This document shows positions 7,363 through 14,900 of a stretch of DNA of 40,893 nt, in pieces (position 1 is the stretch's first letter; each line of letters opens with the position of its first letter). The DNA lies in NCBI GenBank assembly GCA_964411675.1, contig CAYPLR010000014.1, positions 1 to 40,893 on the forward strand, read 5' to 3'. Both the position numbers and the translations under genes were made by a program. Under the pieces are notes generated by a model. It was not told where the DNA came from. It worked only from the letters and a program-made list of their open reading frames with translations, and did no database searches. The stretch comes from JAAYBG01 sp964411675. Its GTDB lineage: Bacteria > Bacillota_I > Bacilli_A > ML615J-28 > CAG-698.

Positions 7363-7899
7363 ATGTTAAGTATAGAGGTATTTTCAAAACAAAATAAACA
7401 GTATATTGAAGAAGCAACCAAATTACTATTAGATAATTTTTACGAAGCCTATAAAGAAGATGCAAAAGAAGAGATTTTACGTTGCCTTAGTGAAGAACGA
7501 GTAGCTTTTGCTGCAGTAATTGATGACCATTTAATAGGATTTATTGGAGCAATTCCCCAATATGCGAATACAGGTTGGGAACTTCACCCTTTAGTGATAA
7601 ACAAAGCCTATCGTTTTCAAGGAATAGGGACATTATTGGTAAAAGCATTAGAAAAAGAGATTGCTCTTCGAGGAGGAATCATGATATACCTAGGTTCTGA
7701 TGACGATGAAGATAAAACAACATTAAGTAATACTGATTTGTATCAAAATACCTATACAAAGATTGAAAGCGTTAAGAATCTCAGCAAACATCCATATGAA
7801 TTTTATGAAAAGCTAGGATATAAAATTGTTGGAGTAATTCCTGATGCCAATGGTATTGGAAAGCCTGATATTATCATGGCTAAACGAATTCAAAAATGA
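7363..7899 (+). CDS. GNAT acetyltransferase resembling aminoglycoside 6'-N-acetyltransferase AAC(6')-Ii
   Basis: A 178-residue GNAT protein. Several blocks match my memory of the enterococcal chromosomal enzyme AAC(6')-Ii (182 residues). These are IGFIGAIPQY followed by TGWELHPLV, the acetyl-CoA loop FQGIGTLLVKALEKEIA, the RGGIMIYLG strand, and near the C-terminus HPYEFYEKLGYKIVGVIPDA and KPDIIMAK. That enzyme acetylates the 6'-amino group of aminoglycosides, but its homologues also include enzymes with other native substrates. The gene is only 10 bases after cysE, with an AAAGGAG site, and ends at a TGA stop before a terminator, so it is the last gene of the cys operon. This placement suggests a chromosomal housekeeping role and not a resistance cassette. 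Base use is like that of its neighbours. Resistance activity is inference. Confidence 0.75.
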   Translation: MLSIEVFSKQNKQYIEEATKLLLDNFYEAYKEDAKEEILRCLSEERVAFAAVIDDHLIGFIGAIPQYANTGWELHPLVINKAYRFQGIGTLLVKALEKEIALRGGIMIYLGSDDDEDKTTLSNTDLYQNTYTKIESVKNLSKHPYEFYEKLGYKIVGVIPDANGIGKPDIIMAKRIQK

Positions 7900-7906
7900 T
7901 AAAAGA

Positions 7907-7970
7907 ACTACTAATCGGGGTGATATATCTAAAGAAAGATATGTTATTTTAATTAGTAGTATTTTTTATT
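7907..7970 (+). terminator. Branched intrinsic terminator of the cys operon
   Basis: Outer stem ACTACTAAT (7907-7915) pairs perfectly with ATTAGTAGT (7952-7960), and an inner AGATAT-type hairpin lies between. A T-rich tail follows. A third copy of ATTAGTAGT begins at 7975, just downstream. Confidence 0.7.
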
Positions 7971-8016
7971 ATCGATTAGTAGTATAATAGACAAAAACAA
8001 TTCATCAATAATTTGC

Positions 8017-8045
8017 TTAACATTTACAAAATATTTTGCTATAAT
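8017..8045 (+). promoter_or_regulatory. Promoter of proBAC
   Basis: TTAACA (8017-8022), 17-base spacer, TATAAT (8040-8045), 24 bases before the proB start. A further TATAAT lies at 7983-7988. Confidence 0.6.
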
Positions 8046-8068
8046 ACGTAAAAATAGGTGGGTTCAAT

Positions 8069-9208
8069 ATGAGAGATTATACACATATAAAAAGAATTAT
8101 TATTAAAATAGGTTCATCATCACTAGTAAATAGTGATAAAAGCCTGAATGAGAACAAAATAGCAGAACTGATGGCGATTATCAATGCAATCAAGCAGCAA
8201 CAAAAAGAAGTTGTTTTGGTTACCAGTGGTGCTATTGCTGTAGGAATGAATAAATTAGGATTAAAATCACGACCAAAAGCAATTCCTTTAAAGCAAGCTT
8301 GTGCAGCATTAGGACAAGTATCGTTAATCGAGACTTATGAAAAGTATGCTCAAACAGTTCAAATGCTTTGTGCTCAAATCTTAGTAAACCACGACGATTT
8401 TGAAAATCGTCAACGAATGTTGAATTTGAGTAATACTTTTGAAATGTTATTTGCAAATGGAGTCATCCCAATCGTGAATGAAAACGATGCTTTGGCAACC
8501 GAAGAAATTAAAGTTGGTGATAATGATACTTTATCTGCCTTATTAGTTCCGATGATTAATGCGGATTTACTTGTTTTGATATCGGATATCGATGGATTAT
8601 ATAATAAAAATCCTCGTGAATTCAAAGATGCTATGCTAATAGATTATATTGAGAATATTGATAATTCTATTGATAACATGGTTGGTGAGAAAAAATCTGA
8701 TGTAGGGACAGGAGGAATGGCAACAAAGATTAAAGCCGCCCGAATGGCAACCAATTCAGGATGCAATATGCTCATTATCAATGCTAATAAACTACATCAA
8801 ATCCTAGATTGCCTTGAGGGGAAAGTAGTCGGAACTTGGTTTGCAAGCCGTAAGGAAAAAATGAAATCGAAAGAACACTGGATTATTTATAACACTTATG
8901 CAAAAGGAACTATCATCATTGATCAAGGGGCAGTAGATGCCATTTCTAAGCGAAAAAGTTTATTACCAAAAGGAATTTTAGAAGTAAAAGGTAGATTCTT
9001 AAGTGATAGTGTTGTTTTTATCGAAGATGAGCAAGGAAAACAGCTTGCAAAAGGGATTGCAAATTATAGTAGTGAAGAAATTAGTCATATCAAAGGAAAA
9101 CCTAGTAGTGAAATTCTTCCATTATTGGGGCATAAGAATAAAGATGAGGTCATTCATGCCAATAATTTAGTCATTATTAAAGGAGAAGATCATGGAAACA
9201 TTAAATGA
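8069..9208 (+). CDS. proB: Glutamate 5-kinase
   Basis: ProB phosphorylates the gamma-carboxyl of glutamate with ATP, the first step of proline synthesis. It is 379 residues, close to the usual 360-375. The amino-acid kinase domain occupies about 1-260: KRIIIKIGSSSLVN binds ATP phosphate, VTSGAIAVGM is the glycine-rich turn, NENDAL and GDNDTLSALL bind substrate, and GTGGMATKIKAA is the nucleotide-binding loop. The C-terminal 100 residues (GTIIIDQGAVDAISKRKSLL onward) form a PUA domain, as in full-length bacterial ProB. The ribosome site before ATG 8069 is weak (AGGTGGG). The end overlaps proA by 17 bases, implying translational coupling. In the family this enzyme is the proline-feedback target. 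Confidence 0.95.
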   Translation: MRDYTHIKRIIIKIGSSSLVNSDKSLNENKIAELMAIINAIKQQQKEVVLVTSGAIAVGMNKLGLKSRPKAIPLKQACAALGQVSLIETYEKYAQTVQMLCAQILVNHDDFENRQRMLNLSNTFEMLFANGVIPIVNENDALATEEIKVGDNDTLSALLVPMINADLLVLISDIDGLYNKNPREFKDAMLIDYIENIDNSIDNMVGEKKSDVGTGGMATKIKAARMATNSGCNMLIINANKLHQILDCLEGKVVGTWFASRKEKMKSKEHWIIYNTYAKGTIIIDQGAVDAISKRKSLLPKGILEVKGRFLSDSVVFIEDEQGKQLAKGIANYSSEEISHIKGKPSSEILPLLGHKNKDEVIHANNLVIIKGEDHGNIK

Positions 9209-10433
9209 AATAGTTAATAAAGCCAAAATGGCTTCTCAAATTCTTGCTTTAAAAAGTAGTCAAGAAAAAGAGGAAGCATTAAAAAAAATTGCAAAAGATC
9301 TATTAACCCATACAGATGAAATTATTGCTCAAAATAAAATAGATTTAAAGAATGGGTTAGAAAAAGGTCTAACAAAAGCCATGCTTGATCGATTAGAATT
9401 AACACCAACAAAAATCGCTACCATGAGTAATGATATATTAAAAGTAGTATCACTAGAAGACCCAATTGGAGAAGAACTAGAAGTGATTACAAGACCCAAT
9501 GGTTTAGTTATCAAGAAAATTCGAGTACCTTTTGGTGTTATTTGTGTTATTTATGAGTCCCGACCTAATGTTAGTGTGGATATTGCTTGCTTATCGATTA
9601 AAACAGGAAATGCCTGCATCTTAAAAGGAGGAAGTGAAGCAATCAATAGTAACCGTGCACTAGTCAAGGTTATGCAAGAAGCAATCAAACCATTTCTTCC
9701 CATAGAAACTATTACTTTTATCGATAGTACTGATCGAAATACTGTGAATAAACTAATTACCATGAAAGGGCAAATCGACTTAGTAATCCCTCGAGGGGGA
9801 AAAGGGTTGATTCAACATGTGATTCAGGAATCTCGAGTACCAGTGATTGAAACAGGAGCTGGTAATTGTCATGCTTATATTCATAAAGATGCCAATTTAT
9901 CTATGGCTGAAGAAATCGTGATAAATGCAAAAGTAAGTCGACCTTCTGTTTGTAATGCCATTGAAACAGTACTTGTTGATCAAGAAATTGCAGAGAAGTT
10001 TCTTCCTAATCTTATGAATAGATTGCAACAAGTTCATGTAGTGATCAAAGGCTGTAAGCTGACAAAACAAATCATTGATTGTGAATTAATTGAAGAAGAA
10101 GACTTTTATGAAGAATATAATGATTATATCATAAGAATAAAAGTAGTTCATGATTATCTAGCAGCGATCGAACATATTAATCAATATGGTACAAACCATT
10201 CTGATGTCATCATTTCTGAAAATGAGACGATTTGTGAGGAGTTTTTAAATCGAGTCGATAGTGCTTGTGTTTACGTCAACGCCTCAACAAGATTTTCTGA
10301 TGGTGGTGAATTTGGTTTTGGTGCAGAACTTGGAATCAGTACTCAAAAACTTCATGCTCGTGGGCCAATGGGATTAAAAGAGATGACCTCTTATAAGTAT
10401 AAAATCTATGGAAAAGGACAAATCAGAATATGA
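9192..10433 (+). CDS. proA: Gamma-glutamyl phosphate reductase
   Basis: ProA reduces glutamyl-5-phosphate to glutamate-5-semialdehyde with NADPH. The 413-residue protein has the aldehyde-dehydrogenase fold. FGVICVIYESRPNVSVDIA (about 115-133) is the ProA signature near the cofactor site. KTGNACILKGGSEA and VIPRGGKGLI follow, and the catalytic cysteine is in RPSVCNAIETVLVD near residue 255. Further on are TRFSDGGEFGFGAELGIST and HARGPMGLKEMTS, both conserved. The start lies inside the end of proB with a GGAGAAG site, and its TGA stop overlaps the proC start by 4 bases (ATGA). Operon order B-A-C gives complete glutamate-to-proline conversion. Confidence 0.96.
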   Translation: METLNEIVNKAKMASQILALKSSQEKEEALKKIAKDLLTHTDEIIAQNKIDLKNGLEKGLTKAMLDRLELTPTKIATMSNDILKVVSLEDPIGEELEVITRPNGLVIKKIRVPFGVICVIYESRPNVSVDIACLSIKTGNACILKGGSEAINSNRALVKVMQEAIKPFLPIETITFIDSTDRNTVNKLITMKGQIDLVIPRGGKGLIQHVIQESRVPVIETGAGNCHAYIHKDANLSMAEEIVINAKVSRPSVCNAIETVLVDQEIAEKFLPNLMNRLQQVHVVIKGCKLTKQIIDCELIEEEDFYEEYNDYIIRIKVVHDYLAAIEHINQYGTNHSDVIISENETICEEFLNRVDSACVYVNASTRFSDGGEFGFGAELGISTQKLHARGPMGLKEMTSYKYKIYGKGQIRI

Positions 10434-11236
10434 GTTATAAATTAGGTTTTCTTGGAGTAGGAAAGATGGGAAGTAGTATTTTAAATGGAATTATTACTGC
10501 CAATCTTTATCGAAAAAATCAGATTCTTTTATATGATGTGAATCAGACCGTTAAAGATGCATTGAGAAATGAAGATTACTCTGTTGCATCAGATGAATTA
10601 GAAGTTGTTGAAGCATGTGAATATGTCATACTTGCCATTAAACCACAAATGTTTTTTGAAGTACTACCTAAAATTTCAAAAAGTAAAAATAAGCCATTAT
10701 ATATTAGTATTGCTGCAGGAATATCAATTTCAAATTTGCAATTATCATTAGGAAAATTAAAAATTGTTCGTGTCATGCCGAATACTCCTGCTTTGATAGC
10801 CAAAGCAGCAACAGCAATTGCGAAATCTGATGAAGTAGATGAAGCGTCCTTTCAAGAGGTTAAACAAATATTTACTAGTATAGGGATAGTAAGAGAAATC
10901 CCAGAAATCTTGATGAATGAAATAGTTCCAATCAATGGTAGTATGCCAGCATATTTATATTATTTTGTTCAAGCATTTATTGAAAATGCAATAAAAAATA
11001 AGATAGACTATGAAATAGCTCGTGACTTAGCCTGTCAAGCAATCATTGGATCAGTAAATATGATTCTTGCTACTCAAAAATCACTTGATCAATTGATTAA
11101 AGATGTTTGTAGTCCTAAAGGAGCTACACTTGCTGGTCTAGAAGTTTTGGAAAATCATGATTTTAAAAAGATTATTGAGGAAGCCTGTGAAGCTTGCATT
11201 AATAGGTCAAAAGAACTAGGCCAATTGAAACCGTAA
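10430..11236 (+). CDS. proC: Pyrroline-5-carboxylate reductase
   Basis: ProC reduces pyrroline-5-carboxylate to proline with NAD(P)H. At 268 residues it is standard length. The N-terminal Rossmann motif is LGFLGVGKMGSSILNGII. The AIKPQ segment and VRVMPNTPALI are the conserved cofactor and substrate loops, and the C-terminal signature is DVCSPKGATLAGLEVLE. It overlaps proA by 4 bases, so it is translationally coupled. Its last codons form the 5' arm of the operon terminator. No nearby regulatory element that senses proline was found. Confidence 0.96.
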   Translation: MSYKLGFLGVGKMGSSILNGIITANLYRKNQILLYDVNQTVKDALRNEDYSVASDELEVVEACEYVILAIKPQMFFEVLPKISKSKNKPLYISIAAGISISNLQLSLGKLKIVRVMPNTPALIAKAATAIAKSDEVDEASFQEVKQIFTSIGIVREIPEILMNEIVPINGSMPAYLYYFVQAFIENAIKNKIDYEIARDLACQAIIGSVNMILATQKSLDQLIKDVCSPKGATLAGLEVLENHDFKKIIEEACEACINRSKELGQLKP

Positions 11237-11254
11237 CCAAATACGGTTTTTTTT
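11229..11254 (+). terminator. Intrinsic terminator of proBAC
   Basis: AACCGTA (11229-11235) pairs with TACGGTT (11242-11248), followed by a run of T. The stem includes the proC stop codon. Confidence 0.85.
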
Positions 11255-11263
11255 AGAAAAAGA

Positions 11264-11281
11264 TATTGACATATGTCAATA
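11264..11281. promoter_or_regulatory. Operator palindrome, copy 1
   Basis: TATTGACATATGTCAATA is a perfect 18-base palindrome. It contains the -35 hexamer TTGACA of the DUF5320 promoter, so a bound protein would block RNA polymerase. Confidence 0.8.
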
Positions 11282-11294
11282 ATGGGGTTATCAT
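11266..11294 (+). promoter_or_regulatory. Promoter of the DUF5320 gene
   Basis: TTGACA (11266-11271), 17-base spacer, TATCAT (11289-11294). The -35 lies in operator copy 1 and the transcription start falls at operator copy 2. Confidence 0.65.
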
Positions 11295-11297
11295 TAT

Positions 11298-11315
11298 TAT
11301 AGACATATGTCAATA
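11298..11315. promoter_or_regulatory. Operator palindrome, copy 2
   Basis: TATAGACATATGTCAATA differs from the perfect palindrome at one base. It is centred 34 bases downstream of copy 1, roughly three helical turns, so two dimers could sit on the same face and cooperate. Confidence 0.75.
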
Positions 11316-11335
11316 ATAAAAAAGGAGGTGAAGAA

Positions 11336-11626
11336 ATGCCAAGATTAGATGGAACAGGTCCACAAGGATTAGGATCAAACACAGGAAGAGGGATGGGATT
11401 ATGTAATAATGCCAATCTTTCTTTGAAAGAAGGTCTAAATAGCGGCTATGGATGCCGTAGATTATTTAATCGTCGAGGAATTTGCCAAAGTAATCGATTT
11501 TTCAATCAATACAACACAAATTTTACAACAAAAGCAGAAGAAAAAGTTTTATTGGAAAAACAAATTAAATTATTAGAAGATGAATTAGCCAAATTACAAG
11601 CAAAAATAGCGATTGCAAATGTTTAG
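11336..11626 (+). CDS. DUF5320-type small protein
   Basis: A 96-residue protein starting PRLDGTGPQGLGSNTGRGMG. This is the glycine-rich D-x-T-G-P-x-G-x-G-x-x-T-G-R-G-M-G motif of the DUF5320 family. The middle is Gly/Asn/Arg-rich with cysteines at LCNN, YGCRR and GICQ. The C-terminus (about 65-93) is a predicted coiled coil (KVLLEKQIKLLEDELAKLQA). Function is unknown; from memory the family often sits beside Mrp/NBP35 ATPases and NifX/NifB-like iron-molybdenum cofactor proteins, and the Mrp pairing is seen here. A very strong AAAGGAGGTG ribosome site and the shared operator suggest high, switchable expression. A weak hairpin follows before the next unit. Confidence 0.75.
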   Translation: MPRLDGTGPQGLGSNTGRGMGLCNNANLSLKEGLNSGYGCRRLFNRRGICQSNRFFNQYNTNFTTKAEEKVLLEKQIKLLEDELAKLQAKIAIANV

Positions 11627-11635
11627 TTAAATTGT

Positions 11636-11662
11636 ACCCTTTCTTACTTGGAAAGGGTTTTA
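11636..11662 (+). terminator. Probable weak terminator after the DUF5320 gene
   Basis: ACCCTTTC (11636-11643) pairs perfectly with GAAAGGGT (11651-11658) over a 7-base loop, but only four T follow. Some read-through into the next genes is likely. Confidence 0.6.
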
Positions 11663-11673
11663 ACATAGAAAAA

Positions 11674-11691
11674 TATTGACATATGTCAATA
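11674..11691. promoter_or_regulatory. Operator palindrome, copy 3
   Basis: TATTGACATATGTCAATA is identical to copy 1. It covers the -35 of the promoter for the metallo-beta-lactamase/Mrp unit, tying both units to one regulator. Confidence 0.8.
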
Positions 11692-11704
11692 ACAAGCATA
11701 TAAT
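11676..11704 (+). promoter_or_regulatory. Promoter of the MBL-Mrp operon
   Basis: Perfect consensus: TTGACA (11676-11681), 17 bases, TATAAT (11699-11704). Such a strong promoter overlapped by an operator is the classic layout for repression. Confidence 0.85.
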
Positions 11705-11748
11705 AACATGGCGTGAAAAAGAAATTTTACTAATAAAGGAATGATGAA

Positions 11749-12567
11749 ATGAAGGTTCATGTTTTAGTAGAAGATAAAGTTAGAAGAAGAGGTTTTATTG
11801 CCGAGCATGGTTTATCATTATTCATTGAAGATAATCAGTTTTCGATATTATTTGATGTAGGTGCTACTGATATTTTCATTCATAATGCTAAACAGAAAGA
11901 ATTGAATCTAGATCATTTGGATTATGTGATCATTAGTCATGGGCATTATGATCACGGTAATGGACTCGATTTTTTAATACCAGCATTAAAGACAAAAATC
12001 TTAATACAAGAAGTTGGATTAGATTCTAAGTATGCGAAAGAACAAGAAAATTATCGAGAAATCGGTTTGTCTAATAAAAGTGAACTAATAAAAAGATTAG
12101 ATTCAAATATCATAAAATTAAATGGCGATTATCAAATTAATGAAAAGGTCAGGATTCTTAATAGCCTATCTTCCAAAAATGATTTTGAAAGGGTAGCACC
12201 AGAATTTTATGTTTCTAAAAATCGACACATAGTCAAAGATTTATTTACAGATGAACAAATTTTAGTCATAAATAGTAATAAAGGTTTAATTGTATTTTCT
12301 GGATGTAGTCATTTAGGAATCGTAAATTGGTTGGATCGAGTTCAACAAAATTACCCTAATGTTCCTATTTATGCGCTATTTGCTGGAATGCATTTAGAAA
12401 AAGCAAGTGAAATGCAGTTAAATAAAACAATAGAAAAATTATCGCAAGCTAATATTAGCCATATTTATCCAATCCATTGTACTGGATTCATGGCTACTGC
12501 AAAAATAAAAGAACATTTTTTAGATAAATGTTCAATTTTGTATACTGGTGATACCGTAGAAATATAA
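11749..12567 (+). CDS. Metallo-beta-lactamase-fold hydrolase (dihydropterin-synthase-like group)
   Basis: A 272-residue MBL-fold protein with the zinc motif H64-x-H66-x-D68-H69 in ISHGHYDHGNG. Other metal ligands are the histidine in FSGCSHLGIVN (about residue 187) and the C-terminal IYPIHCTG. The FSGCSH block and overall length match the archaeal and bacterial group annotated 7,8-dihydropterin-6-methyl-4-(beta-D-ribofuranosyl)aminobenzene-5'-phosphate synthase. The real reaction in bacteria is usually unknown. It follows a perfect promoter with an operator and is 23 bases before Mrp, so the pair forms an operon. No methanopterin pathway is present, so the name should be read as family only. 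Confidence 0.8.
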   Translation: MKVHVLVEDKVRRRGFIAEHGLSLFIEDNQFSILFDVGATDIFIHNAKQKELNLDHLDYVIISHGHYDHGNGLDFLIPALKTKILIQEVGLDSKYAKEQENYREIGLSNKSELIKRLDSNIIKLNGDYQINEKVRILNSLSSKNDFERVAPEFYVSKNRHIVKDLFTDEQILVINSNKGLIVFSGCSHLGIVNWLDRVQQNYPNVPIYALFAGMHLEKASEMQLNKTIEKLSQANISHIYPIHCTGFMATAKIKEHFLDKCSILYTGDTVEI

Positions 12568-12590
12568 AAAATAGAACAAGGAGTTTTAAA

Positions 12591-13436
12591 ATGAGTGAAA
12601 ACAAAAAAGCTTGTGCAGATAATGAGTGCACAAAAGAGTCATGTGAAGGATGCAGTAGTAATCCTCAAAGTTTGCTAGAAAAATCGAATCAATATAGCAA
12701 TGTTAAAAAAGTGATTGGTGTTGTCAGTGGAAAAGGTGGAGTAGGAAAATCGTTAGTTACTTCCCTATTGGCCGTAGCCATGAAACGAGCAAATTATAAA
12801 ACGGCAATTATGGATGCTGATATTACAGGACCATCGATTCCTAAAATGTTTGGTCTAAAAGAAAAAGCAATGGGTAGCGAAATGGGAATCCTACCTGTAA
12901 AAACTAAAACTGAAATAGATATTATGTCTATCAACTTATTACTTGAAAATGATACCGATCCAGTTGTTTGGCGTGGTCCATTGATTGCTGGAACAGTAAA
13001 GCAATTCTGGACAGATGTTGCATGGGGTGATGTTGATTTTTTATTTGTTGACATGCCACCAGGAACTGGTGATGTTGCTTTAACCGTATTTCAATCACTT
13101 CCAGTAGATGGCTTGATTATTGTTACTTCTCCCCAAGAATTGGTATCAATGATTGTGACTAAAGCAGTTAAAATGGCGGAAATGATGAATATTCCGATTC
13201 TAGGAGTTGTTGAAAACATGAGCTATGTGTTGTGTCCAGATTGTAAAAAGGAAATTAAAGTGTTTGGAGAAAGCCATATTGAAGAAATTGCAACAAAACA
13301 TCATATTGAAACCATTGCAAGAATTCCACTTAACCGTTTTTTAGCGTTGCAATGTGATAAAGGGACGATTGAACTGTTTGATGGAGATTGGTTAGAACCA
13401 ATTGTAGAAAAGCTAGAAAAATTATTGAGCGAATAA
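12591..13436 (+). CDS. Mrp/NBP35-type Fe-S carrier P-loop ATPase
   Basis: A 281-residue ParA/MinD-superfamily ATPase of the Mrp/ApbC/NBP35 group, which binds and delivers Fe-S clusters. Residues 1-25 carry an N-terminal cysteine cluster: C8, C13, C18 and C21. It resembles the ferredoxin-like tail of eukaryotic NBP35, with spacing 4-4-2. The deviant Walker A GKGGVGKS is at 47-54, Walker B is FLFVDMPPGTGDVALT near 150-165, and the cluster-binding C215-x2-C218 is in YVLCPDCKK. The MIP18/DUF59 N-terminal domain of longer Mrp proteins is absent. Its pairing with DUF5320 and an MBL protein under one operator suggests a dedicated metallocluster task and not general Fe-S assembly; that is inference. 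Confidence 0.9.
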   Translation: MSENKKACADNECTKESCEGCSSNPQSLLEKSNQYSNVKKVIGVVSGKGGVGKSLVTSLLAVAMKRANYKTAIMDADITGPSIPKMFGLKEKAMGSEMGILPVKTKTEIDIMSINLLLENDTDPVVWRGPLIAGTVKQFWTDVAWGDVDFLFVDMPPGTGDVALTVFQSLPVDGLIIVTSPQELVSMIVTKAVKMAEMMNIPILGVVENMSYVLCPDCKKEIKVFGESHIEEIATKHHIETIARIPLNRFLALQCDKGTIELFDGDWLEPIVEKLEKLLSE

Positions 13437-13549
13437 GAGAATAATTATTATTACTCTTTACAATTATGAATTTCATATGTGAAAAATATCAATATAATCA
13501 AATTTTCAATTATAAAAATCAACATAATTGGATACTCAAAAGATATTTC

Positions 13550-13577
13550 TTGATTATCATGAAAAATACTGTATAAT
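13550..13577 (+). promoter_or_regulatory. Promoter of the PlsC-like gene
   Basis: TTGATT (13550-13555), 16-base spacer, TATAAT (13572-13577), 34 bases before the start. The 170-base gap before it is AT-rich with no other clear element. Confidence 0.6.
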
Positions 13578-13610
13578 GAAGAAGTAAAAATTTAAAGGTG
13601 AGACTAATTT

Positions 13611-14885
13611 ATGGGAAAATTTGATAATAAAAAAGTTACTGAACAAGATTTATTTACAAAATTTGATATGCAGAAGAAACCAGTGAAACAAAAATGGTAT
13701 CTTAAAATACTAGCATGGTTAATTTGCTTGCCTGTTTTATTATCTTCCAAACATAAAGTTATTAAAATAGGAATGGAAAATGTGAAACCACCCTATGTTT
13801 TATTATGTAATCATAATGCTTTTTTGGATTTCAAAGTTGCTACTAAGGCTATTTTTCCTTATAGTGCTAATAATGTAGTAGCCATTGATGGCTTTATTCA
13901 TCGAGAAAATTTACTACGTAGTGTTGGTTGTATTTGCAAGCGTAAATTTACCAATGATATTGTGTTAGTTCGTCATATCTTATACACCATCAACAATCTA
14001 AAACAAATTGTTGGTCTATATCCTGAAGCAAGGTATTCTTTGGTAGGAACTCCATCGGTATTACCCGATAGCTTAGGAAAAATGTTGAAACTGATTAAGG
14101 CTCCAGTTGTTGTTTTAAATATGAAGGGGCACTATCTAGATAGTCCTTTTTGGAATTTAAAGCATCGTAAGAACCGTACAGAAGCAACTATGACAAAAAT
14201 TTTCGATCCAGAAGAAATCAAGCAATTATCAATTGATGAAATCAATAATAAAATACAAGAAGCTTTTGCTTATGATGAATATCAATGGCAAAAAGACAAT
14301 AATATCCGTATTACTTACAAAAAAAGAGCAGAAGGTTTGCATAAAGTGTTATATAAATGCCCTAGTTGCCTTGTTGAACATGAAATGGATAGTAAAGATC
14401 ATACCATTTTTTGTAAAAAATGCGGGAAACAATATGAAATGGATGAATTAGGACAACTTCATGCAACAACAGGAAAGACAGAATATTCTCATATTCCTGA
14501 CTGGTATGATTGGGAACGAGAAGAAGTAAGAAAAGAAATTCTTGCTGGTAAGTATTTGATTGAAGATGATGTTCTAGTAGATAGCCTACCAAATTCAAAA
14601 GGATTTATTCCTCTTGGAGAAGGACATTTCAAGCATGATCTAAATGGCTTTGTTCTTGATTATGAAATTAAGGGTGAAAAGAAAACATTGGTTAAAGATG
14701 TTGCTTCGATGTATAGTTGCCATATCGAGGTAGAATATAATGACAAAGGCGATGGTATTGACTTATCCACTCTAGATGATACTTTCCATGCTTATTTTAA
14801 AAATCTTAAAAATGTAGTAACAAAGATTCATTTTGCTACGGAAGAGCTATATAAATTAGAAAAAGAAAACAAGGTTACTAATTAA
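13611..14885 (+). CDS. PlsC-like lysophospholipid acyltransferase with zinc-ribbon C-terminal extension
   Basis: The N-terminal half (about 25-235) is a PlsC/LPLAT domain. The membrane-associating segment is LKILAWLICLPVLLSS (31-46). The catalytic HX4D motif is H68-D73 in LLCNHNAFLDF, and LYPEARYS stands at the position of the usual EGxRS motif (with Ala for Gly). These enzymes acylate lysophosphatidate or related glycerolipids on the inner membrane face. At 424 residues it is far longer than a normal PlsC (about 200-250). After residue 240 come a zinc ribbon (C250-x2-C253 and C268-x2-C271) and about 150 residues of unrecognised sequence. The ATG at 13611 follows AAAGGTG. The gene is monocistronic and converges on a methyltransferase. 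The acyltransferase call is good; the role of the extension is unknown. Confidence 0.75.
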   Translation: MGKFDNKKVTEQDLFTKFDMQKKPVKQKWYLKILAWLICLPVLLSSKHKVIKIGMENVKPPYVLLCNHNAFLDFKVATKAIFPYSANNVVAIDGFIHRENLLRSVGCICKRKFTNDIVLVRHILYTINNLKQIVGLYPEARYSLVGTPSVLPDSLGKMLKLIKAPVVVLNMKGHYLDSPFWNLKHRKNRTEATMTKIFDPEEIKQLSIDEINNKIQEAFAYDEYQWQKDNNIRITYKKRAEGLHKVLYKCPSCLVEHEMDSKDHTIFCKKCGKQYEMDELGQLHATTGKTEYSHIPDWYDWEREEVRKEILAGKYLIEDDVLVDSLPNSKGFIPLGEGHFKHDLNGFVLDYEIKGEKKTLVKDVASMYSCHIEVEYNDKGDGIDLSTLDDTFHAYFKNLKNVVTKIHFATEELYKLEKENKVTN

Positions 14886-14900
14886 CCTTGTTTTTTATTT
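14868..14900. terminator. Bidirectional terminator between convergent genes
   Basis: AACAAGGTT (14868-14876) pairs with AACCTTGTT (14884-14892). T-runs follow on the plus strand and A-runs precede it, so it serves both the acyltransferase and the methyltransferase. The stop codons of both genes lie within or beside the loop. Confidence 0.85.

Noticed and set aside
7971..8068. T-box (proline) before proB
   Set aside because: The leader is under 100 bases and has no T-box consensus; only a promoter is seen.
13471..13484. TTTCATATGTGAAA as a fourth copy of the Mrp-region palindrome
   Set aside because: It lacks the TTGACA/TGTCAA core and is not on a promoter.
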